Shown here: positions 9,096 through 18,257 of the stretch, in pieces | Numbering within the stretch: position 1 is the first letter of the stretch | How the letters are laid out: every line of letters begins with the position of its first letter | Origin: Roseimaritima multifibrata | Lineage (GTDB): Bacteria > Planctomycetota > Planctomycetia > Pirellulales > Pirellulaceae | Direction of reading: 5' to 3' | Length of the DNA stretch: 64,000 bases | Assembly: GCF_007741495.1 (NCBI RefSeq) | Contig: NZ_CP036262.1 | Location: forward strand, 806,001-870,000 | Program-made: the position numbers and the translations under genes | Notes under the pieces: generated by a model | Told to the model about the DNA's origin: nothing | What the model saw: only the letters and a program-made list of their open reading frames with translations | The model's database searches: none

Positions 9096-11561
9096 ATGGT
9101 TCTTGATGACTTCTTTCGGCGGCCGTTCGTCAAGGTAACGCTGTTGCTGCTTGCTTGCATTTCTTGTCCGGACGTTTCGATCGCGGCTACGCCGAAAACT
9201 ACTTTGCAGTCGTTTGTGACGAAACATTGCTCGGCCTGCCATGATTCGGATGCCAAAGAAGCGGGGTTGGACTTGGTTGGGCTAGCCGGTGCGGATCCTT
9301 CAAGCGAGGGCCTGTCCGCTTGGAAGCAGGTTCGCGAGGCAATCCTTCAGCAACGGATGCCTCCCAAAGGTGAAGAACGCCCCGAGGAAAACGAAATCGC
9401 TCGATTTCAAGCGGCGATCCTGGAGCACGCGTCCCAACTTCCCGCCGATCGCTATGCCTCGCTCCGCCGATTGAATCGCCGTGAGTACGAAAACACGGTT
9501 CGTGATCTGCTGGGAATCGATGCCTCGCTGGTCGATCTGTTGCCCGAGGACGGAAGCGTTCAGGGATTTGACAACGTCGCCGACGGGTTAAGCATTTCGT
9601 CGGTCTTGATGGAGCAATACTTGGAAGCGGCGAATCACGCTTTTGACAGCGTCATCCGCAGAATCGAGCCACTTCCCGTGGAAACACGCCATGTCCGCTT
9701 GTTGGATGTGAACGACAATCAAGAATCGGTGAAAAAGAAAAAGGGGGGCGTGATCGAAGTCGATGGAGCGCTGGTGAAGTTCACTCCGGGGTGGCCGCCG
9801 GCTCGTGTCGATCCCGTGCATCCGATTGAAGATGGGGTGTATCGATGTCGCGTAGCGGTGTGGCCTATCGATCCCAGTGATCGAACGTTGGCCGTCGCGG
9901 TTTATGTGGGCAGCCTGTTTGGAACGGAAAGCCGTCGCTTCATCGGTATCTTTGACGTCACCGGTTCAGCCGAACAGCCTCGGATTATCGAATTCACTTC
10001 CCCGATAGAAGAAGGCCATTCGATCCATGTGCTGCCTCGTATTTGGCCCGAACACATCACTTACCGCGATAAGCATGAACCTCGTCCTGGGGTGGCCATT
10101 GCCTGGGCAGAGACCACTGGACCGCTTGATCAAGATTTTCCTTCGCTTGCTCAGCAGCGTCTGTTCGGCGATGTCGATTCAATATCTTTGGTTCCCGCTG
10201 AAACGGTTTGGATGAGGCATCGCAAAGGTGTTCAGCGGCATGTGGTCGATTCTTCGCAACCCCGGCAAGACGCTGAGCGGATCCTGCACGATCTGATCCC
10301 CCGCGCATTTCGCCGTCCGGTAAGCGATGAAGAAATGCAGCCGTTTGTGCAGTTGACGCTTGATCGTTTGGAGGCGGGCCGGACGTTCGAACAAGCCGTC
10401 CGCTCGGGCGTTACCGCAGTCCTCTGTGCGCCTCAGTTTTTACTTCTCAATCAGCCCCCCGTCGCCGCCGGTCCCAGTGCTCGGCAAACGTGCCAGCAGT
10501 ACAACCTTGCTTCAAGGATGTCCTACTTCTTGTGGTCGACCATGCCCGACGACCGGTTGTTAAAGCTGGCTGCAGCCAATCGATTGATCGACCCAGAGGT
10601 TCGGAATGCGGAAGTCGATCGGATGTTAAAAGATCCCCGCAGTCAGCATTTCGTCCAGAATTTTACCGGCCAGTGGCTCCGATTGCGGGAAATCGAAGAT
10701 ACAACGCCCGACACGAAACTCTACCCCGAATTCGATCCGCTGCTCCAAGAAGCGATGGTGCAAGAAACAACGCGATTCTTTCGCCATGTGCTTGATGAGA
10801 ACCTAAGTGTTCAGCAGTTCGTTGATTCCGATTTTACTTTCTTGAATGAACGTTTGGCTAGGCATTATGGCCTCTCTCTGAAGGACAACCCTGCCCTTCG
10901 TGGACATGAGAATTACGAAAAGGTCGCGTTGCCGAAAACGAGCGTTCGCGGCGGCGTGCTTGCTCAGGCAAGCCTGCTAAAAGTGACAGCGAACGGAACG
11001 ACGACCTCGCCAGTGACACGTGGTTTGTGGGTTCTGGACGGTTTGCTTGGGCAGGTGATGCCGCCACCGCCGCCAGGGATCCCCGCAGTCGAGCCGGATA
11101 TTCGCGGGGCCACAACCATTCGCGAACAAATGCGACTGCATAGCGGGAACCAATCTTGTGCGAAATGTCATCAGTGGATCGACCCGCCAGGGTTTGCTCT
11201 GGAGGAATTTGATGCCATCGGTGGGCATCGGGATTTTTATCGCTCCATTGGTGAGGGCGAAAAAATCAGCGGCCCCAAGCTCAGCTATTTAAAAGGGCCG
11301 CCGGTGATCTCGTCGGTATCATTGCCCTCGGAACAAACGGTTGATGGCTTCCAAAATTTCCGAGCGATGTTGGCTTTAAACCCACAGCGAATCGCAACCT
11401 CGCTAGCGGCCAAGTTGTTCGTGTATGGAACAGGGCGGCCGGTTACGCTTGCCGATCAAGGGACCATCGAAGCGTTGGTCACGCAGTCGAAAGCAGAGCC
11501 GTATGGTTTAAAGTCGTTAGTGAAGTCCGTGGTCAACAGCCCAGGGTTTGTCGACCCTTAG
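9096..11561 (+). CDS. Exported DUF1587-DUF1595-DUF1592-DUF1588-DUF1585 cytochrome-like protein
   Basis: A signal peptide (VKVTLLLLACISCPDVSIAA) is followed by a c-type haem motif CSACH (residues 45-49) and then the standard planctomycete series: DUF1587 (LRRLNRREYENTVRDLLG), an insert, DUF1595 (RAFRRPVSDEEMQPF), DUF1592 (RMSYFLWSTMPDD, GQWLRLREI, TFLNERLARHYG), DUF1588 (GVLAQASLLKVTANGT, second CXXCH in CAKCHQWIDPPGF) and DUF1585 (FVYGTGRPVTLADQ). Two CXXCH motifs suggest a periplasmic dihaem or redox role, though no activity has been established that I know of. The length (821 aa) is usual for the group. The DUF1552 gene starts 54 nt downstream, the customary partner arrangement. Confidence 0.93.
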   Translation: MVLDDFFRRPFVKVTLLLLACISCPDVSIAATPKTTLQSFVTKHCSACHDSDAKEAGLDLVGLAGADPSSEGLSAWKQVREAILQQRMPPKGEERPEENEIARFQAAILEHASQLPADRYASLRRLNRREYENTVRDLLGIDASLVDLLPEDGSVQGFDNVADGLSISSVLMEQYLEAANHAFDSVIRRIEPLPVETRHVRLLDVNDNQESVKKKKGGVIEVDGALVKFTPGWPPARVDPVHPIEDGVYRCRVAVWPIDPSDRTLAVAVYVGSLFGTESRRFIGIFDVTGSAEQPRIIEFTSPIEEGHSIHVLPRIWPEHITYRDKHEPRPGVAIAWAETTGPLDQDFPSLAQQRLFGDVDSISLVPAETVWMRHRKGVQRHVVDSSQPRQDAERILHDLIPRAFRRPVSDEEMQPFVQLTLDRLEAGRTFEQAVRSGVTAVLCAPQFLLLNQPPVAAGPSARQTCQQYNLASRMSYFLWSTMPDDRLLKLAAANRLIDPEVRNAEVDRMLKDPRSQHFVQNFTGQWLRLREIEDTTPDTKLYPEFDPLLQEAMVQETTRFFRHVLDENLSVQQFVDSDFTFLNERLARHYGLSLKDNPALRGHENYEKVALPKTSVRGGVLAQASLLKVTANGTTTSPVTRGLWVLDGLLGQVMPPPPPGIPAVEPDIRGATTIREQMRLHSGNQSCAKCHQWIDPPGFALEEFDAIGGHRDFYRSIGEGEKISGPKLSYLKGPPVISSVSLPSEQTVDGFQNFRAMLALNPQRIATSLAAKLFVYGTGRPVTLADQGTIEALVTQSKAEPYGLKSLVKSVVNSPGFVDP

Positions 11562-11615
11562 GAGGGGACAAAGCCAGCGCCGTTGTCGATTCCTTAGTCG
11601 GTGGAGTTATCCAAA

Positions 11616-12908
11616 ATGAAGAAATCATTGCCACGTCGTACGGTGCTTCGCGCCGGAGGCATCAGCGTCGCGCTGCCGATGTTGGAATGCATGACCCGGT
11701 CCCCCGCGGTCAACGCGGCAGCCGCTTCGCCCCAGGACGACGATCCGAAAACGGCTGATTTGGATGTGCGACGGATGCTTGCCATCGGGGCTCCGCTTGG
11801 AATTCATACGCCCAACCTTTTCCCCACCAAATCCGGACGCGAATATGAGGTCACTCCGTATCTGAAACCGTTGCAGCCATACCGGGACAAGTGGACGGTT
11901 GTTTCAGGCTTGATGCACCCCGACGTCGATGGCGGGCATCCTGCAGAGAAAAGTTTTCTGACAGCGGCGCCGCATCCGGGACACCCCAGTTTTAAAAACA
12001 CGATTTCTGTCGATCAGTTTGCAGCCGAACAGATTGGTTATCGAACGAGGTTCTCTTCGCTAACGCTGGCCAGTGATCGTTCGGGTCTGTCGTACACCCG
12101 GTCCGGAGTGCAGATTCCATCCGAAACCCGCCCTTCGCGATTGTTTGCCAAACTCTTTCTAGAAGGGACAAAAGAGGAACAAGCGACTCAGTTGCGAAGA
12201 ATCAAAGACGGCCAGAGCGTGATGGATCTGGTGCGAAATCAAACCGCTCAGGTCGCCAAACGAGCCAGTCGTCAGGACAATCAGACTTTGGATCAGTACA
12301 TGACCAGCGTCCGTGAACTGGAACAGCGGTTGGTGCAAGCCGAAGATTGGGCACAGCGGCCCAAGCCGATCATCGATCAGAAACCGCCCACCGATGTGCA
12401 AGATCGAGCTGATTTTGTCGGTCGGATGCGGCTGATGTACGAGATGATTTTCCTTGCGTTTCAGTCCGATTCGACTCGGCTGATTACTTTTCTTGGAGCC
12501 GGCGGCAATGAGGTGGTCAGTTTGCCCGGTGTCGAAGATGGCTGGCACAACCTTAGCCACCACGGACGGGATCCAGAGAAGCTGGAGATGCTAGCAATCA
12601 TTGAATTGGAGGAATTCAAGTTGTTTGGTGAATTGCTAGGGAAACTGGATGGAGTTCGGGAGGGCGAGCACACGTTGTTAGATCAAACATCCATTTTGAT
12701 GGGATCCAACCTCGGGAATGCCTCCAGCCACAATAATTCGAACCTGCCAATCATCGCCGCCGGTGGTCGATTCCAGCACGGGCAGCATTTGGCCTTCGAT
12801 CCTCAAAAAGGACCACCACTGGCGAATCTCTTTGTCAGCCAACTGCAGCACTTAGGTTTAGAAACCGATCGTTTTGCCAACGGAACGGGGACACTGACCG
12901 GTATTTAG
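11616..12908 (+). CDS. Tat-exported DUF1552 protein
   Basis: ATG 11616 follows GGAG by a suitable distance; the GTG at 11601 contains that ribosome-binding site. The N-terminus KKSLPRRTVLRAGGISVALP is a twin-arginine signal. The body matches DUF1552: FPTKSGREYEVTPYLKPL, VSGLMHPDVDGGHPAEKSFLT, a YMTSVRELEQRL helix and ILMGSNLGNASSHNNSNLP near the end. DUF1552 belongs near DUF1501 in the alkaline-phosphatase-like superfamily. The upstream DUF1592 protein is its usual neighbour, so the two probably form one exported unit; their joint function is unknown. Confidence 0.93.
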   Translation: MKKSLPRRTVLRAGGISVALPMLECMTRSPAVNAAAASPQDDDPKTADLDVRRMLAIGAPLGIHTPNLFPTKSGREYEVTPYLKPLQPYRDKWTVVSGLMHPDVDGGHPAEKSFLTAAPHPGHPSFKNTISVDQFAAEQIGYRTRFSSLTLASDRSGLSYTRSGVQIPSETRPSRLFAKLFLEGTKEEQATQLRRIKDGQSVMDLVRNQTAQVAKRASRQDNQTLDQYMTSVRELEQRLVQAEDWAQRPKPIIDQKPPTDVQDRADFVGRMRLMYEMIFLAFQSDSTRLITFLGAGGNEVVSLPGVEDGWHNLSHHGRDPEKLEMLAIIELEEFKLFGELLGKLDGVREGEHTLLDQTSILMGSNLGNASSHNNSNLPIIAAGGRFQHGQHLAFDPQKGPPLANLFVSQLQHLGLETDRFANGTGTLTGI

Positions 12909-13150
12909 GTCGTCTGGCGATGGAAGCCGATCCCGCTAGAGCCCCTGGGGACGAGCGATTTTGCTAGCTTGCCCTGGAGCCCTCCAGATCCCCTTGGCGG
13001 GGAGGGGGACAAACGGATCGCCGGGAGGACTGAACGGTCGGATTTGTGGTAAACCGCTGTTTTTAGGTTCAAATCTGGCTTTACTTCTGGCTGTCAGCAG
13101 GCGTACGATCGCGAATTATTGTTCTTGTGAAGTGCTAGGAATCTAATCTC

Positions 13151-16100
13151 ATGTTCGGACACGGACGTCCGTTGCGCGATGCTATCCAACCGGCTCCCAT
13201 GCGTGGAGCGTGGTGGTTGGTTGTTGTTCTGATGCTGGTCTGTGCGGCCTCACGCCCCGCAGTTGCTAGTTCTCCAGAACGAGCCACCCGGTTACGGGTG
13301 ACTTGGTCGCTCTCTCAACCATTGCAGTTTGCTTCGACGCTGGATGTCGAACAAGGCGTTATCAGCGCCCCTCGAAACCTCTGTTTGGCCGCAGGAACGA
13401 CGGGAGCAATACGGCTTAGCGATGAGGGCCGCCGCGTGATTTTTGCGCCGCGAGGTCCGGTCGAATCGGGAGGGATGGATATCCATGTCAAGGCATCCCC
13501 GGACGCTCGTTTGACGTTGCAGTTACAGGTGACTGCGGGCGCCGCAGGGGCGATGCAGGCAAATCCCTTGCAGGCAAACGCTTTGGTGACGAGGCCCGAG
13601 TCCACGAACCACGCTGGTCCAGCGCTCTCCAAAACCTTTGCGCTGGAAGATTGCTTCCAAACTCCGGTTTCGCTAGAGATCCCCGGAGTCGGAACGGTTT
13701 ACATTCGCCGGATGCATGGTGATTCCATCCATGCTGATTTTGATCGCTCCCATCTGGTCTTTCAAACCGGTGAAGTCGCTCCGCTTCAGTTATCTGTCGA
13801 TCCCGGAAAAACGATTGCCGCTGGCGATTCTTTAGAAGTGATTGCGACGATCCGCCGGTTGCGAACCGGGCAGAATGTCAACGAGTATCGTTGGCAGGCA
13901 AACGTGGATGAAGCTGGAAAACTGCCTTTGATCGAAGTTGCTGATTTCGCCTTGCCAGCGGATGAAGGTGCCTACGATATCGATTTTAGATGTGTCCGTC
14001 AGCGGAAGCCTGGTCTGGCAATCTTGCAAGGAACTGCTGTGGGACTTGGTGGCGAAGATTCGCTTGCCGAAAGCACGGTGCAAGTCGTCGTCGTCGCTCC
14101 TCAGCCCGCTACGCCAGATGACAAGACTTTTCAGACGATCGGAAAGATCGAACCGCTTCGTCGTGCTTGGACGATTCAACGAATTTTGCCCAGCATGCCT
14201 GGTGTTCTGTCGTCGGCCGATGCTCCGATGGTCAGCGGTCCTTTGGGGGAAGAGCTGCACGCGGGAGAGCCTGTCGCTGTTTTGGCACCGGACGCTTGGT
14301 ACGCTTGCCCTTTGCCGGTAGAGAGTATGGGACGTCCCCACGTTATCGTGGTCCGCTACCCTCGCAATCAAATCATGAAGCTGGGCGTGAGCGTGGTCCA
14401 GACCGATGCCGCTGGCAATCTACCTCCCATCGGAGTTGATTCAGGAGTCGCGACGTCGGTTTCTGTGGACGCGAACACCACATCACAATGGGCCGAACAT
14501 CGGATCGTTTACTGGCCACATGATCCGGTCCCGTATTTGGTTTTGACCAACCATGATTCAAACGAGCCCGCACGATTTGAATCGATCCAGGTCGAGGCAG
14601 GGCCTGCGTTGTTAAGTGCCGGCACGACTTTCTCGAATTCGACGGCACAGGCCCGTGCGAGTGGCCGGTTAGCTGCCTTGTATTTGGACAAGCCTTTACT
14701 GGCAGAGTGTTTTGGCGACCGAGGTTTTTATGACGAAGCCGGAGCCGTGGTCATCGAGGATTGGCAGACCTTTTTGGTTGCCGCTCGTCGCTTGGCAGAC
14801 TATTTGAAGTGGGCGGGATACAACGGGATCATCCTGACCGTATCGAGCGAAGGTGGGACGCTGTATCCCAGTCAACAGATCGGCGCGACTCCACGCTTTG
14901 ACAACGGAGCCTTTTCGACTTCGGGGAAAGATCCCGTTCAAAAGGATGTGCTTGAATTGTTGCTGCGAGTTTTCGATCGGGAAGGTTTGCGAATTGTCCC
15001 GGCTGTTGAACTGGCGACGCCGCTTCCGGCTTTGGAAGAAAAGATCGCTGCGGGGGACGTTGGCTTGCAGCCCGTCGACGCCCTGGGCCGGCCTTATGTG
15101 ATCGAAGCAGCGACGAAAAGCGGATTGGCACCTTATTACAATCCACTTCACCCCGATGTTGGAAATGCAATTGTTGGGGTGATTGGCGAACTGACACAGC
15201 GATATCAGCAACATGCTTCGTTTGCGGGCTTAGGGCTTCATCTGGGGCCTCAGACCTATGTTCAGTTGCCGCCAAGCAAATGGACCCAAGATCCGTTAAC
15301 CCAGCAGCGGTTTCTGGCCCAGGCCGCCGGAGCGACCGTCGATCCGGCTAAAGCAACCGCTTGGATCGCTGGCGATGGGAAAAATTCTTTTGATGCGTGG
15401 CGAACCAATGAGCTGATGGGGTTGTATGCTCGCATTGCAGAGGCGACCGCAGGCCGCCATCTACTACTTTTATCGGCGGATGGAGCATCCGATTTAGCAA
15501 TTGCCAAAGAAGCCGGGCTCGACTGGGAACATATCGGACGTTTGCCCAATGTCGTTCCTCTGCGATTGATCCGTGAATCGGTTTTTCGAGATGTGGTCCA
15601 GCAAGCGAGTGACGCGGCTCAAAATGAAGACGCTGAGTGGGATCAAATTTTGGCGAAAGGGCCGCTTTCCGGTGCGATGGTGTTTCGTCCGCCGTTGGAA
15701 GTTCGAGCTCGCTTTTCCTCAGGAAGGCCTCACTGGAATGAACAAAAACGTCCGCACCGTTTCGTGCATGCCATTCCGGATGCCGATCGATACCGACAGC
15801 GGTTGGCGCGGTTGATGAAATACCAAGATGCAAGAGTCATGGCGGTGGGGGGCTGGACCGTCCCTTGGGGGCAAGAAGAAGCCTCTCGCGATATCCTGCA
15901 AGCGTTTGCGTCGCTGCCGGATGTGGCGATGCATAGCGTTCAAGCAAGCGGCGAACATCCAACGTGTGTGCAGATTCGACAAATTATTTATTCGGACCAA
16001 GTCGCGATTTCCGCGGTGAATGTTTCCCCTTGGCCAATGAGCATCGATGTGGAATTTGGTCGGCCGATCGCGGGTGAATCATTGCCTATGGGAGAGCCGT

Positions 16101-17023
16101 TGACCGGAAAAGGAACCCATTGGCAAACCACTTTGGCTGCAGGAGAACTCCTTGCCGTCCGCATCCAAGGGCGCAATCCCATCGTCCGCTGGAGCGAACA
16201 ACCGGCGCACGGGGAAACGTTTGTGCGACAATTAGGAGAACGTGTGCAGGAGCTAGCGGCCAGGGTCGCAGTCCTGGCCTCTCCACGGATTTATCCGGAA
16301 CTACAGAATGGCAGTTTCGCGGAACAGACGCCCCGTTCGATCCCAGGCTGGATGCATGCTCAACACCCACCGGGCAGCATCCAAGTGGCCGACATCGGAG
16401 CCGATGACAATAAAAGCGTCGTCATGACCAACGCGGGAGGAGGGACGGCTAGGACTTGGATCGTAAGCACTCCGTTTAAAGTGCCTGCGACCGGACGGCT
16501 GGCGGTTTCGTTGCAGGTCCGTGGCGATGTCCTGAAGGAATCTCAACCGGTTCCGCAAATTCGAATCGGAATCGAAGGTCGCGCCCGCGGGGAACCGCTG
16601 CGGCGGAGCGTTACGCTTACGCCTGAATTGAACGGAGAATGGCAAACCGCACCACTGTGGCTGGAGGTTGCCGACTTAGGGCAGCAGGAAATCGAAGAGC
16701 TGCGACTGACGATCGACTTGCTGACCCCCGGTCGCATCTGGATCGACAACGTCAAACTGTACGATTTCTTTCTGACCGATGCCGAGAAATCGGCGGTGCA
16801 AAATCAAACCTTTTTGGCCGTTCAACGACTTCGCCATGGCGATTTAAGTGCGGCCGCGAAACTGCTGAATTCACACTGGGGCCAGTACCTGATGGGGCTT
16901 CGGATTCAAGATCGGACGCTCCCGCTATCGGGGGAACCGCAAGTGACAACGCCCATGCCTGTGCCCCCAGTTGGTATTGCAGAGCGTTTAAAGGGCTGGT
17001 TACCCTCGCCGTTAAGATTCTAG
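13151..17023 (+). CDS. Large exported protein with family-10 glycoside-hydrolase-like TIM-barrel region
   Basis: Starts at ATG 13151, or ATG 13199 just before the hydrophobic signal (GAWWLVVVLMLVCAASRPAVA). About 1,290 aa. The N-terminal 450 residues look beta-rich. Around residues 500-900 a GH10-like/GHL arrangement is visible: ADYLKWAGYNGIILTVSSEGG, LLRVFDREGLRIVPAVEL, YYNPLHPDVGNAIVGVIGEL and FAGLGLHLGPQTY, the order of strands and helices seen in planctomycete family-10 glycosylhydrolase proteins. The C-terminal 350 residues include a jelly-roll-like carbohydrate-binding stretch (IPGWMHAQHPPGSIQV; RIWIDNVKLYDFF). The catalytic acid pair cannot be assigned with certainty. The next gene follows 66 nt downstream in the same orientation. 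Confidence 0.8.
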   Translation: MFGHGRPLRDAIQPAPMRGAWWLVVVLMLVCAASRPAVASSPERATRLRVTWSLSQPLQFASTLDVEQGVISAPRNLCLAAGTTGAIRLSDEGRRVIFAPRGPVESGGMDIHVKASPDARLTLQLQVTAGAAGAMQANPLQANALVTRPESTNHAGPALSKTFALEDCFQTPVSLEIPGVGTVYIRRMHGDSIHADFDRSHLVFQTGEVAPLQLSVDPGKTIAAGDSLEVIATIRRLRTGQNVNEYRWQANVDEAGKLPLIEVADFALPADEGAYDIDFRCVRQRKPGLAILQGTAVGLGGEDSLAESTVQVVVVAPQPATPDDKTFQTIGKIEPLRRAWTIQRILPSMPGVLSSADAPMVSGPLGEELHAGEPVAVLAPDAWYACPLPVESMGRPHVIVVRYPRNQIMKLGVSVVQTDAAGNLPPIGVDSGVATSVSVDANTTSQWAEHRIVYWPHDPVPYLVLTNHDSNEPARFESIQVEAGPALLSAGTTFSNSTAQARASGRLAALYLDKPLLAECFGDRGFYDEAGAVVIEDWQTFLVAARRLADYLKWAGYNGIILTVSSEGGTLYPSQQIGATPRFDNGAFSTSGKDPVQKDVLELLLRVFDREGLRIVPAVELATPLPALEEKIAAGDVGLQPVDALGRPYVIEAATKSGLAPYYNPLHPDVGNAIVGVIGELTQRYQQHASFAGLGLHLGPQTYVQLPPSKWTQDPLTQQRFLAQAAGATVDPAKATAWIAGDGKNSFDAWRTNELMGLYARIAEATAGRHLLLLSADGASDLAIAKEAGLDWEHIGRLPNVVPLRLIRESVFRDVVQQASDAAQNEDAEWDQILAKGPLSGAMVFRPPLEVRARFSSGRPHWNEQKRPHRFVHAIPDADRYRQRLARLMKYQDARVMAVGGWTVPWGQEEASRDILQAFASLPDVAMHSVQASGEHPTCVQIRQIIYSDQVAISAVNVSPWPMSIDVEFGRPIAGESLPMGEPLTGKGTHWQTTLAAGELLAVRIQGRNPIVRWSEQPAHGETFVRQLGERVQELAARVAVLASPRIYPELQNGSFAEQTPRSIPGWMHAQHPPGSIQVADIGADDNKSVVMTNAGGGTARTWIVSTPFKVPATGRLAVSLQVRGDVLKESQPVPQIRIGIEGRARGEPLRRSVTLTPELNGEWQTAPLWLEVADLGQQEIEELRLTIDLLTPGRIWIDNVKLYDFFLTDAEKSAVQNQTFLAVQRLRHGDLSAAAKLLNSHWGQYLMGLRIQDRTLPLSGEPQVTTPMPVPPVGIAERLKGWLPSPLRF

Positions 17024-17089
17024 TGAGTGATGCGCACGATCAGATAGACTAGTACTGGGCCGGATTGAACTCAAAGGGAGCTTATCGCT

Positions 17090-17893
17090 ATGCGTCGTTG
17101 GGTCAGTAGAATTGCCACCACGCTGCTTCTCGTTGGCCTAATGGCGGCGTGTGGCTTGTACTGGGCGTATCGTCAGACGCGCTCGGTCCCCGAATTCTAT
17201 GCCCGAGCTCAACGTTCGGTCCCCGAAGATGCTTCCCAGGTAAGCCGCGAACTGGAACAGCAGGTCGAACAGTTGCAGGAAGACGTGCAACGCAAAGGGG
17301 GATGGCAGGCCGAGTTTACCGATTCGCAAATCAATGCCTGGCTGATGCTGATCCTCCCCGAAGAATTCCCGAAATTGCTTCCTCGAGGCGTTGAAGAACC
17401 ACGCGTCGTTATCGAACAAGACAAGATCTTGTTGGCCGCTCGGTATCGAAGCAGCCGAATCGATACGGTCGTTTCCTGTGAAGTGCGGATTGAATTGACC
17501 GAAGAACCGAATGTGCTGGCTGTTCGAATTCAGAATCTGCGTGCCGGAGCCCTTCCGCTGCCTGTGTCGAAATTTGCAAAAGGGATTTCCAGCGAAGCGG
17601 CCAAAAGTGATATCGAAGTCCTGTGGGATAAAGATTCTCTGGATGATTCGCCCGTCGCTTTGGTCACCGTTCCCAGTGACCACAAAAATTACGTCAACGC
17701 ACCGATGATTATCGAATCGGTTGAACTGTCCGATGGGAAACTATCGATGATGGGACATACCGGTCCCGATGCGATTCATGCGTTTGAACCACAAGGCCCC
17801 GTTTATCAGTTGGCGGCTTTGGAGGTGATTGGTGTTCGCGATGGCGGAGTCTTTATGGATAGTTTCCAGTCCAAATCGCAGCCGTCGATGTGA
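17090..17893 (+). CDS. Membrane-anchored uncharacterised protein, 267 aa
   Basis: Start supported by AAGGGAG about 9 nt upstream. An N-terminal anchor (TTLLLVGLMAACGLYWAY, residues 11-28) is followed by a short coiled-coil-like stretch (SRELEQQVEQLQEDVQRK) and a beta-rich domain containing DSQINAWLMLILPEEFPKLLP. That pattern (a helix with NAWL, then long antiparallel strands) recalls YpmS/DUF2140-type or SRPBCC-like extracytoplasmic domains, but the match is weak. It follows the GH-like gene and may be co-transcribed. The last 88 bp overlap the 3' end of the convergent gene 17806-18249. Confidence 0.8.
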   Translation: MRRWVSRIATTLLLVGLMAACGLYWAYRQTRSVPEFYARAQRSVPEDASQVSRELEQQVEQLQEDVQRKGGWQAEFTDSQINAWLMLILPEEFPKLLPRGVEEPRVVIEQDKILLAARYRSSRIDTVVSCEVRIELTEEPNVLAVRIQNLRAGALPLPVSKFAKGISSEAAKSDIEVLWDKDSLDDSPVALVTVPSDHKNYVNAPMIIESVELSDGKLSMMGHTGPDAIHAFEPQGPVYQLAALEVIGVRDGGVFMDSFQSKSQPSM

Positions 17894-18249
17894 TCCGCCG
17901 CCAAGCGTTTGAACACGAAAATTTGATCGCAGCTCACGGTCGATTTAGACGCTTCCTGTAGCTGGAATTCGATCTGATTCGCAGTGTCGCCGAGCCGATC
18001 ATAAACGCCTGAACGGACTCGCTGCACGGTCCCTCGGTTTTTGGAAACCGGACCTTCATAGTCAAGGTAGGCCAGGCGGTGAATCGGCAGCGATAATGCC
18101 GGCACCGCGGGACCATCCAGTTCGGGAAGCGTCTCGACCGCCCAGGTTTGCAACCCGAGGGCGGTTTCAAACATCACATCGAAATGAGGCCCGCGACCTT
18201 GGTTGGCAGGCAGTTTGTGATGCAGGATGACGTATCGAAGGGATGCCAT
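17806..18249 (-). CDS. Small LigD N-terminal (3'-phosphoesterase)-like protein
   Basis: Start chosen at ATG 18249, 8 nt after the stop of the transporter gene, because upstream residues lie inside that gene. The 147-aa product opens MASLRYVILHHKLP and shows HFDVMFE, LQTWAVETLP and RLAYLDYEGPVSKNRGTV. These match in order the HYDFRLE, SWAVPKG and ExGPIPxxxxG blocks of the LigD N-terminal phosphoesterase domain (PF13298), giving conserved His and Asp positions. Stand-alone planctomycete relatives are usually annotated as DNA polymerase ligase N-terminal domain proteins. Enzymatic activity is not demonstrated. The 3' end overlaps the convergent gene by 88 bp. Confidence 0.72.
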   Translation of the reverse strand: MASLRYVILHHKLPANQGRGPHFDVMFETALGLQTWAVETLPELDGPAVPALSLPIHRLAYLDYEGPVSKNRGTVQRVRSGVYDRLGDTANQIEFQLQEASKSTVSCDQIFVFKRLAADHIDGCDLDWKLSIKTPPSRTPITSKAAN

Positions 18250-18257
18250 TGCGGTCT

